NCBI GenBank assembly: GCA_963576725.1
Contig: OY755252.1
Coordinates: 44,989,552-45,053,551 of the forward strand
Origin: Azorinus chamasolen
Lineage: Eukaryota > Mollusca > Bivalvia > Cardiida > Solecurtidae
Direction of reading: 5' to 3'
Length of the DNA: 64,000 bases
The translations under genes were made by a program, and so were the position numbers. Numbering within the stretch: the stretch's first letter is position 1; the number at the start of each line of letters is the position of its first letter. Positions 1 to 8,589 of this stretch are shown here, one piece after another. Under the pieces are notes generated by a model, which ran no database searches, was not told where the DNA came from, and saw only the letters and a program-made list of their open reading frames with translations.

Positions 1-34
1 TGGACGCTAAATACTTTATCTTCTTTGTGTCTTG

Positions 35-280
35 TTAACCCTTTACGACTTTCTACTCCTTTGCAAATAGAGTAGACCAAGATCAGACGGTTCCTATAGG
101 AACTGTCTGATCAGGGTCTGCTCTGTTTGCTTATGATATAGATATCTAATATAGACACGAGTCTAGTTTCTTTCATTGCCAAACATTCCTATGCCGTGCG
201 CTATTATAAGAATTAATCAAATTAATATTTTTATGCTAATGTTTAATGTTTCTGGCATATATATTCATGAAGCAAATGGC
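35..280 (+). mobile_element. TTAA hairpin MITE (piggyBac-like), copy in unit 1
   Basis: It starts with TTAACCCTTTACG and holds a palindromic core of about 70 bp centred on GGTTCCTATAGGAAC, flanked by TTTGCAAATAGAGTAGACC and GGTCTGCTCTGTTTGC. The tail is the ATATTCATG-rich segment usual for the family. The right end is degenerate. The TTAA target site and CCCTTT ends suggest piggyBac-type mobilisation; no transposase is present. Confidence 0.7.
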
Positions 281-591
281 TATTACTCCTAGTAAAACGC
301 CACATCGCCTAAAATGCATCTCAATAACTCAATGTAGGCGATAGACGAGCTGGAATTCGAGTTTTAACTGACTTTTATACAGTATTAGTCATAGTCGTTT
401 ACCTCTTGTACCATATTTGTAGATTTTGTTGAAACAATGTATTTTGTTGAATAATATTAAGGTAGATTTTCTTTTTTTTCTTACATACACTGACACCCGA
501 ATAATCACAATGAGTTTAAAACCAGATCGATATTTGTGTTGGATGCAACTTCTGGCCATATATGTATTCAGATATAGTGTGTCGGCCTTCC

Positions 592-748
592 CCTTTCTGA
601 CTCTGCATCTCTCTGTCTGTCTCTGTCTGTCTGTCTTTCTCTCTATCTCTCTCTGTCTCTCTGTCTCTGTCTGTCTCTCTCTCTATCACTTTCTCTGCGT
701 CTCTGTCTGTCTTTCTGTCTGTCTCTGCCTCTGCCTGTCTCTCTCCGT
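592..748 (+). repeat. CT/CTGT-rich low-complexity tract (unit 1)
   Basis: Polypyrimidine tract of CTCT and CTGT words. It reads as Ser/Leu/Val/Cys-rich open frames, but those are by-products of the composition. The same tract occurs at the same relative position in units 2, 3 and 4 with different lengths. Confidence 0.9.
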
Positions 749-917
749 TTTATGACTGTATTTTATGTAGAAATGTTGCAAGATCAACATCTCATGTCTA
801 CCTTTATATTGAGGATAGACCACAAGTGCGTACGTTAAGTGTTCGCACCATAGGTTAACTCACCATAGGTTAACGTTGGCGATCAACCGACCAGCTAGTG
901 ACCGTAGTGTCTGTTGC

Positions 918-1163
918 TTAATCAATTGTTTCATGAATATTCATGTGAGACATAATGACACCATGAATATTAATTAGTTCCTTTTTAACGACATATGAAC
1001 ATAGGAAAGTTTAGCCGTGGAAGAAACTGAAATGTCAAATCTATATTAATCCATAAGCAAACCGAACAGATCCTGATCAGGGCGCTCCTCCAGGAACCAT
1101 CTGATCTGGATCTTTTCTGTTTGCAAAGGCGTAGAAAGGCGTATTTGTGGAGTAAAGGATTAA
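918..1163 (-). mobile_element. TTAA hairpin MITE, inverted copy
   Basis: Bounded by TTAA at 918-921 and 1160-1163 (246 bp). The ATGAATATTCATG part lies left and the hairpin core (CTGATCAGGGCGCTCCTCCAG) right, i.e. inverted relative to the copy at 35. Equivalent copies are at 11758-12003, 21215-21452 and 36260-36500. Confidence 0.75.
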
Positions 1164-1194
1164 ATTTACAAAGTATTCCAGCACTTGAATCAGA

Positions 1195-1310
1195 TCTATT
1201 ATAATTTCATAAGTAAACAGAACAGACCCTGACTCCTGCATGAGCCCTCTGATCAGGGTCTGCTCTGTTTGAAAATGAGTGAAAAGACGTTTATTTGAGG
1301 GAAAGGGTTA
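1195..1310 (-). mobile_element. Partial TTAA hairpin MITE
   Basis: Holds the family core (GTAAACAGAACAGACCCTGA, then GAGCCCTCTGATCAGGGTCT) and the GAAAGGGTTA right end. The other half is missing. Confidence 0.6.
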
Positions 1311-1703
1311 TGCATGTTCGAAGCTGAATGTCCCATCCGTGTTGTCAATATAGATTATTTGCTAGAGGAATTTGAATGAGTCACAATGACGACCCTAATC
1401 AGAGGGCTAAACAACTAGGATCTCTCCAATCTGTATCTACATTATTTGCAAATGATAGCATACTTTTCTTCCGCATTCAATGATTTAACGATAACATGGT
1501 GGGCAGTTTTCGAAATAACCATGCTTTTGTAAATAAATACATGTATATATGTTCTACCAGCATACATTCAGTCGAAAACTTTGGATCCCGGTGAGATATT
1601 TCTCATCTACATAAAATTTTATTTGTAATAGTAATCACAAATCATCCGAAGCGCGACAAATGTCACGACAACAAATGCCATTTGCGTCCTGAGTTTAAAC
1701 TGT

Positions 1704-1966
1704 TTAACCCAGTCCATCACAGGCTATTTTTAGACCCAACCTCTTTGAATAAATCTACCGAAAAGGTGCATTTACTACAGAAAGGAAAAAATAGAATCAT
1801 GTGGTTTTGAAACAATTGTGATAAATTAAACACCTATAATAATATCATAGTTCTTCGGATAAATAGAGCATTTGTTCCTATGGAGCAAATGTTCTATTTA
1901 TTACAATGGTTTCAAGAAGTGTTTTAAAGAACCCTCAAAAGGCGTTAATATGAAGGAATGGGATAA
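1704..1966 (+). mobile_element. TTAACCCA-type hairpin MITE (second family), unit 1
   Basis: Starts TTAACCCAGTCCATCACAGG and ends near GAAGGAATGGGATAA, where the last TTAA is mutated. The centre is a hairpin with apex TTGTTCCTATGGAGCAAATG, flanked by AATTGTGATAA and TTATTACAATGG. Cleaner copies are at 58965-59192 and 60409-60638. Ends differ from the CCCTTT family, but the TTAA site is shared. Confidence 0.65.
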
Positions 1967-2067
1967 CAATAACTGAAATAGTATTGGTATATAGCATAGT
2001 CTGATACAATCAACCAGAGGTCCAGATACTATGCGTAAATTAAAACATTTTCAAGAACATCTTTATT

Positions 2068-2157
2068 TTTCCGCCAAACCCTATGGTGTGATCTTTCATG
2101 GTATGAACAGGCGAATCTAAAGAGTGGTCACACCATAAGGATTGGTGGAGAAGTTGT
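2068..2157. repeat. Foldback element, CCAAACCCTATGGTGTGA arms (unit 1)
   Basis: Inverted repeat with left arm CCGCCAAACCCTATGGTGTG and right arm CACACCATAAGGATTGGTGG. The same foldback family occurs at 5647, 13088, 17351, 32586 and 60978. Confidence 0.6.
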
Positions 2158-2529
2158 GATTATAGTACTTGAATAAGCACCTTTACATGTTGCTCTGCAA
2201 TTAACAAAGAAACAAACACTGGTCAGACATGACTGACCCAGAAGAAGATCTTAGCACGAATTCAGAAAACTAATTAGGAGAAAATTAATAAAATACATTA
2301 GGTTCTTGAATATTCCTTAATCTGATAAAATCAATACGAAGAAAGCTATAATGAAGGAAATACTTAAACCATGGTCGAGTAGAACATCTTAAATGCCCTA
2401 TTCTATAGTGTGGATTAGTTTAACCCCTCAACGTTTGAGTATTCACTACATTTGATGAGATATGAAAATTATCAATTAAATTAAGTATAATAATGTTTGA
2501 TGATTACAGAAACTGTAGAATCAAATATA

Positions 2530-2647
2530 TAGTTTGCCAAATGCAAACAGAGCGTACCCTGATCAGAAGGATCCGTCATGGCCTGTCTGATCTGAATCTA
2601 CTCTGTTTCCATAGGCACTGAAAGACATCCATGTGAGGTAATGGGTT
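2530..2647 (-). mobile_element. Partial TTAA hairpin MITE
   Basis: Core with ATGCAAACAGAGCGTACCC and a CTGATCTGAATCTACTCTG arm, followed by GAGGTAATGGGTTAAG. The hairpin is degenerate (GGATCCGTCATGGCCTGTC). Copies at the same place occur in unit 2 (13560-13670) and unit 3 (22370-22465). Confidence 0.55.
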
Positions 2648-3082
2648 AAGTTTAATACGTGATATACAATTTTATCACATACTCTGCCTTGTGGGAATGT
2701 GGTAACTGAGTGCTGTAAATCGCGCAAATGCACCAGTGCATGTTTTATGCAAATTAGCAATCGTTAGCTAATCGTAGCGATCATTTAAGCGTTAGCCAAT
2801 CGTAGCGCTCCATGTGCATCGTCCGTTGTATTACTACGCTGTTTGTAAGGAATGGCCGAAACAGCCGTCAGCTATATATCCTGTTTCATTTTCTATGGCA
2901 TGTTAAAGCTTATGTGATAAAAAGAATCTTACATTCGTGTTCATTACAAATTGTTTTCATGGAACTCGTTTACTGTTAATATGAATATGACACTCGCTAA
3001 AGTTCGTGTCATATCATTATAGTAAACTCAATAAAAACAATGTGTAATGATCACTCATGTAAGATCCTCTATATCATACTCG

Positions 3083-3470
3083 TTTAGCCCTTTCCTTCAT
3101 ATAACACGTTCCTTCAAATACACGCCTTTTCACGCATCTGCAAACAGATCCGTCTGATCAGGGTCTGCTCTATTTGCTTACATAATTTGATAGATCTTTT
3201 AGTTTCTAAAACGGCAAAGTCTATGTTCAACCCTCCATATTTCATTTTAACTATCGTGTCTATGAATATTCAACCGGTATTGAAATTTGGAATAAACACA
3301 GAACAGGGAAACGGATAACCCCATTTTTGCGCATTTGTAAACATAGTAGACTCCTGTAGGAGCCGTCTAATCAGGGTATGCACTGTTTGCCTTTGGAATG
3401 ATAAAGACCTGATTCTATAGTTTTTGTCAAAGCAAGTAAATTCCTTTAAAGTTTTATAATCATTAAAAAT
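3083..3470 (+). mobile_element. Two degenerate TTAA hairpin MITE relics
   Basis: Two adjacent half-elements: CCCTTTCCTTCATATAACACG with only one core arm (GATCCGTCTGATCAGGG), then a second core (GTAGACTCCTGTAGGAGCC). This block is duplicated locally in unit 2. Confidence 0.55.
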
Positions 3471-4045
3471 TTCAGCTAATGACTATTCATAATGTCATAC
3501 TTTCTCACATGAATACTGAATCAGGCAAAGGGTAAATGGACTGTTGAGAAGAGGTTTTACAGTACACCGAAACAAAATAATTAATATAAGGAAGTAATCA
3601 AATTGTATTGTTTTTGGCATAAATAGAAGTAAGAAACAATTTTAAAGTGTTGCTTTGTTGCATGTGGCAAACGTCTGACAAATACGTTTGATTTTATAAT
3701 GATTTGAGATCTATTTCTTTTTCTCTGACAGATGTTTTTCATCATTTGACTGTTTGATATAGTACGAATATTTATGAGAATCATTGCACGGTACTGTTTG
3801 TTACTTGGATTTAAAATCTTCACACTTTATTATGTAATTTTCGTCAGTTATGCGTAGTTAAGAGTTCTCTACACTTATCTTAACCCTTTCAATGCTCAAC
3901 TTTCAAACAAGTCTAACTCACAGTGAATATTCAGGGATATGTCTACCAAAAGTGAAACATGACAAATATTGCAGACTCTGGTGAGATGGCGCATCTAGGT
4001 GCCCTCTTATCGGGATCTACGCTGTTTGCAAAGGGTATTGGTGAC

Positions 4046-4135
4046 TCTTCTGCATTAAGCTGCCACCAGTCCTGTCTCCAAGACCGATATCGAAACTAAA
4101 TTGAACCTCCGGGTTCGAAGGGTTTTACTTTTGTG
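4046..4135 (+). mobile_element. Right half of a TA-type hairpin MITE
   Basis: Contains the TTAAGCTGCCACC arm, the CTGTCTCCAAGACCGATATC segment and a GGTTCGAAGGGTTTTAC end. These are also found in the complete copy at 62775-62978. The left half is absent. Equivalent relics lie near 15490-15560 and 31720-31805. Confidence 0.55.
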
Positions 4136-4294
4136 AAAATATGAACAGAGTACTTCCTGAATTATCGTCAAGATTTCTCAGTTGGAAGCATGTTAGCTTT
4201 CTAAGTCGTTGGTCAACGTCTCTGGCCGAATCCTAAAGAAAACGTTTTATTGCTGACTAGTGATAACTGGCCCCACCTTTTCTGAACTTCAATA

Positions 4295-4536
4295 AACTTT
4301 CCCTATTCTATGTTCTTTTCAAATTTCATTACCTACTGAATATTCATTGACAAAATATTTATAATGAAATTCGGAAGATGAGACATTGTAGCCGTGTTAG
4401 AAAATAAGGAAACAGATCTACCAAATTCCATTACCAAACAGAGCGGACCCTAATCAGACGACTCCAACAGGAGCCGTATGATCTGGGTCTACTCGGTTTG
4501 CGAATGCGTGAAAATGCGATATGAAGGAACGGGTTA
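4295..4536 (-). mobile_element. TTAA hairpin MITE, inverted
   Basis: Ends AAGGAACGGGTTAA. The core has arms around GGCTCC / AGGAGCC separated by AACA, so the apex has lost the TATA symmetry (GACTCCAACAGGAGCC). The ATTCATTGAC part lies at the left. Confidence 0.6.
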
Positions 4537-4694
4537 AACATACAATTGTATCAACATGTATTATTGAAGAAAATGATTTTTAAGGCAAAAGTTGATAAAG
4601 CCCTTTGACCAGGATCTACACTGTTAGCAAAGGACTTATAATCTCGGTTCCCTCACACTAAATATTAAAGGACAGTAGTAAGTCACAGGGCAAC

Positions 4695-5645
4695 AAGACA
4701 AAGGTGCGTACTCAAACAGATAAAGGTGCGTACTCAAACAGATAAAGGTGCGTACTTAAACAGATAAAGGTGTGTACTCAAACAGATAAAGGTGCGTACT
4801 CAAACAGATAAAGGTGCGTACCGAAACAGATAAAGGTGTGTACTCAAACAGATAAAGGTGTGTACTCAAACAGATAAAGGTGCGTACTCAAACAGATAAA
4901 GGTGCGTATCCAAAGAGATAAAGGTGCGTACTCAAACAGATAAAGGTGCGTATCCATAGAGATAAAGGTGCGTACTCAAACAGATAAAGGTGCGTACTCA
5001 AACAGATAAAGGTGCCTATTCAAACAGATAAAGGTGTGTACTCAAACAGATAAAGGTGTGTACTCAAACAGGTAAAGGTGTATACTCAAACAGATAAAGG
5101 TGCGTTCTCAAACATATAAAGGTGCGTACTCAAACATATAAAGGTGCGTACCTAAACATATAAAGGTGCGTTCTCAAACATATAAAGGTGCGTACTCAAA
5201 CATATAAAGGTGCGTACCTAAACAGATAAAGGTGCGGACCCAAACAGATAAAGGTGCGTACTCAAACAGATAAAGGTGTGTACTCAAACAGATAAAGGTG
5301 AATACACAAACAGACACATGTGCGTACTCAAACCGACAAATGTGCGTACCCAAACAGATTAAGGTGTGTACTCAAACAGATAAAGTTCCGTACTCAAACA
5401 GATAAAGGTGTGTATTCAAACAGATAAAGGTGCGTACTCAAACAGACAAATGTGCGTACCCAAACAGATAAAGGTGTATACACAAACAGACAAATGTGCG
5501 TACTCAAACCGACAAATGTGCGTACCCAAACAGATTAAGGTGTGTACTCAAACAGATAAAGGTCCGTACTCAAACAGATAAAGGTGTGAACTCAAACAGA
5601 TAAAGATGCGTATTAAAAATACTCGAATAGACAAATGTTTGTACT
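4695..5645 (+). repeat. 22-bp minisatellite array, unit 1
   Basis: About 42 copies of a 22-bp unit, AAACAGATAAAGGTGCGTAC plus TC, with transitions at the G of GCG and at TC/CC. The array is about 0.95 kb here, 1.25 kb in unit 2 and 0.2 kb in unit 3, always in the same place upstream of a TLR. Both strands read open for long stretches; I see no sign that either is a gene. Confidence 0.95.
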
Positions 5646-5646
5646 C

Positions 5647-5724
5647 AAATATTAAAGTCGTCATTTCTCCACCAAACCTATGATGTGAAATAAACACCAT
5701 AGGGTTTGGTGGAGAAATAAAGGA
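5647..5724. repeat. Foldback element beside the minisatellite, unit 1
   Basis: Arms CATTTCTCCACCAAACCTAT and ATAGGGTTTGGTGGAGAAAT form a hairpin with a short loop. Same family as 2068-2157. Confidence 0.75.
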
Positions 5725-5863
5725 GTTTGTAATGTACGCATCTTATCTGGACCTCTGAACTGAAAGAACTTCTCGCTAAGCAAACATAACTAGTAAAATA
5801 CAGTATATCTCGATACCGCGAATACTCAAATACGTACACATTATTGATATTCAACACAGGTCT

Positions 5864-5957
5864 GAGGTGGCAGTTTAATGCATGGTGAAAGTCATGCAGA
5901 ACGCTCCTCTAGGAACTTTCTGCGTGACTTTTCATCCTGCATTAAACAGCCACCTGC
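5864..5957. repeat. TA-type MITE hairpin, full stem (unit 1 only)
   Basis: Long hairpin with left arm GTGGCAGTTTAATGCATGG, apex AACGCTCCTCTAGGAACTTT and right arm CTGCATTAAACAGCCACCTG. Units 2 and 3 retain only the left arm, cut at GCAGAACGCTC, which marks the edge of a deletion they share. Confidence 0.7.
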
Positions 5958-6098
5958 CTACAAAGGCATACATGTCTCCTTTCTAAATGTTCGTAGTATC
6001 GAGTTTTTACTGTGCCAGCCTTATAACAAAGTGAAACAAAACAGACACCATACACATGCGTTAAATAAAAGAAACAAACGATAGAACAAGAGATGTTT

Positions 6099-7790
6099 GT
6101 AAAACATGTATACCCCCCAGACCCCCTGACCTTTGATCTAGTGACCTCAACTATAGAGGTCATCTAGCAGTCATGACTAATCACCACAGCAACTTTGAAG
6201 ATCCTAAGCCAAACCACTGATTATTTATTGATCTGAAAACTTTTCACATATTAAGGTCATGGTGACCTTGACCTTTGACCTAGTGACCTCAACAACTATA
6301 GGGTTCATCAAGTGGTCACAACCAACTACCACAGCAAGTTTGAAGATCCCGAACCAAACCATTGAGCAGTTATTAATTGGAAACCATTTCATCAGTTCAG
6401 GTCATGATGACCTTGATCTTTGACCTAGTGACCTAAAAATCAATAGGGGTCATCTAGTTGTCATGACCAACCACCACAGCAAGTTTGAAGATCCTAAGCC
6501 AAACCCTTGAGCAGTTATTGATCGCAAACCATTTCACCAGTTAAGGTCATGGTGACCTTGACCTTTGACATAGTGACCTCAAAAATCATAGGGATTATCT
6601 ACTGGTCATGACCAACCACCACAGCAAGTTTGAAGATCCTAAGCCAAACCCTTGAGCAATTATTGATCGCAAACCATTTCACCAGCTAAGGTCATGGTGA
6701 CCTTGACCTTTGACCTAGTGACCTAAAAAACAATAGGGCTCCTCTAGTTGTCATGACCAACCACCTAAGCAAATTTGAAGATCCTAAGCCAAGCCCTTGA
6801 GCAGTTATTGATGAGAAACCATTTTACAAGTTAAGGTCATGGTGACCTTGACCTTTGACCTAGTGACCTCAAATACAATAGGGGTCATCCAGTTGTCATG
6901 ACCAACTACCGCAGCAAGTTTGAAGATTCTAAGCCAAACCCTTGAGCAGTTATTGATCGGAAACCATTTGACAAGTTAAGAGCATGGTGACCTTGACCTT
7001 TGACCTAGTGACCTGAAAAGCTATAGGAGTCATCTAGTGGTCATTACCAACCACCACAGCAAAATTTGAAGATCCTAGGCCAAACCCTTGAGCAGTTATT
7101 GATCGCAAACCATTTCACCCTTTAAGGTCATGGTGACCTTGACCTTTGACCTGGTGACCTAAAAAACTATAGGACTCATCTAGTTGTCATAACCAACCAC
7201 CTAAGCAAATTTGAAGATCCTAAGCCAAACCCTTGAGCAGTTATTGATGAGAAACCATTTTACCAGTTAAGGTCATGGTGACCTTGACCTTTGACCTAGT
7301 GACCTCGAAATCAATAGGGGTCATTCAGTGGTCATGACCAACTACCACAGCAAGTTTGAAGATTCTAAGCTAAAGCCTTGAGCAGTTATTGATCGGAAAC
7401 CATTTAACCATTTAAGGTCATGGTGACCTTGACCTTTGACCTAGTGACCGCAAAATCAATAGGGGTCATCTAGTGGTCATGACCAACCACCACAGCAAGT
7501 TTGAAGATCCCAAGCCAAACCCTTGAGCAGTTATTGATCGGAAACTATTTCACCATTTTAGGTCATGGTGACCTTGACCTTTGACCTAGTGACCTCAAAA
7601 ACAATAGGGGTCATCTACTTCTCATGACCAACCACCACAGCAAGTTTGAAGATTCTAGGCCAAGTCGTTTATTAGTTATCGTTCGGAAACCATCGATCTA
7701 CCGACCGACCGACCGACCGACCGACAGACCGACCGACCGACATGTGCAAAGCAATATACCCCCATTTTTTCAAAAGGGGGGTATAAAAAT
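6099..7790 (+). mobile_element. Helentron/Pearl-like (HINE-type) tandem-repeat element, candidate
   Basis: The element starts near ACATGTATACCCCCCAG. It continues as about ten tandem monomers, then a tetranucleotide microsatellite (GACC/GACA, 7701-7741), then a small terminal hairpin (TATACCCCC with GGGGGGTATA, 7757-7785). Subterminal repeat, tandem core, tetranucleotide microsatellite and terminal stem-loop is the described architecture of non-autonomous Helentrons, including Pearl elements of bivalves. The class call is by architecture only; no replicase or helicase is present. A shorter relative may sit at 52060-52905. It is absent from units 2 and 3 because of the shared deletion. Confidence 0.5.
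6110..7650 (+). repeat. ~145-bp tandem array with nuclear-receptor-type half sites
   Basis: About ten monomers (starts near 6256, 6403, 6544, 6690, 6835, 6980, 7125, 7270, 7415, 7560) of period about 145 bp. Each contains GGTCATGGTGACC followed at once by TTGACCTTTGACC and AGTGACC. Read as motifs these are an inverted repeat with 3-bp spacing (ERE-like), a TCAAGGTCA-type extended half site on the minus strand, and a DR1 (AGGTCA, 1 bp, AGGTCA). Most monomers keep the block intact while the rest of the unit varies. Confidence 0.85.
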
Positions 7791-7917
7791 GCGCATAAAT
7801 CAATATGAGAACTTCAGAGAACAAAAATATTTAGAGTAATAGAGAGAGAAGAGGGAAATAAATTTCGGTATTTGATCTCTTTTCCTCAAGATAGCAATTT
7901 CGTCCATAAATGGCATA

Positions 7918-8225
7918 CAGTTGAACTTCGATATCTCGAACTCCGATAACCCGAACTTAGAGTTAACTCGAATTAAAAGTTCGGGGCTTCCAAAACAGAA
8001 TTGCTTTAATATCTCACTGTGGATGTCTCGAAACACATGTGACAGCTTAATGCAGGTCTAAAGTAATGCTGAAAGCTTCTATAGGAGCTTTCAACATTAC
8101 TTTAGGATTGTATTAAGCTGTAAGCTCGATAAATTGTCAGGAGTAGAAATCGGATAAGTCGCACTTCTGTTATCTCGAACTAATTTGTATAGTCCCTTGA
8201 TGTTCGAGACATAGAAGTTCAGCTG
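7918..8225. mobile_element. TA-flanked hairpin MITE (pogo/Tc1-mariner-like), unit 1
   Basis: Terminal inverted repeats CAGTTGAACTTCGATATCTC and GAAGTTCAGCTG, flanked by TA on both sides (7916-7917, 8226-8227), 308 bp. The interior has a hairpin with arms CTTAATGCAGGTCTAAAGTA and its complement and apex AAGCTTCTATAGGAGCTTT. A second copy is at 21831-22149. TA target and CAGTTGAAC ends fit the Tc1/mariner/pogo group. Confidence 0.75.
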
Positions 8226-8402
8226 TATACTGAGGGTGGATAATGGAGTATCACGTTACCCAAAAATGACTATGTAATAACGCGATAATAGATAGCATTG
8301 AAATCCAGTTTGAAATGAATAGCGCCTGTGTGTGTAACTTCAATAAACGAACACCAACTGTCTTGTCAGATTGAAATATTCATCGGAGCAAACCACAGTG
8401 CG

Positions 8403-8408
8403 TATAAA
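8403..8408 (+). promoter_or_regulatory. Candidate TATA box of the intact TLR
   Basis: TATAAA lies 187 bp before the ATG. The same TATAAA with the same surroundings (CAGTGCG before, CTACAACAAGG after) is 187 bp and 180 bp upstream of the other two copies. Conservation and spacing make it the best core-promoter candidate; the transcription start is not shown. Confidence 0.35.
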
Positions 8409-8589
8409 CTACAACAAGGGTATTTGTGTCACGAGTATGCAGACCAAGCAAGCATGATAAACTGACTGATAAAGTGATTAACTTATAGGGAGTTACACAT
8501 TTACTTCACAATACCGGTATTACTCGGAAAACGCTAGATAAAACGTGTTCTATTGTTAATCTTGATATAACTACAAGAATTTAGACAAC

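Noticed and set aside
4695..5645. Regular short repeats that resemble a CRISPR array
   Set aside because: Repeats are directly adjacent with no unique spacers and the sequence is eukaryotic. It is a minisatellite.
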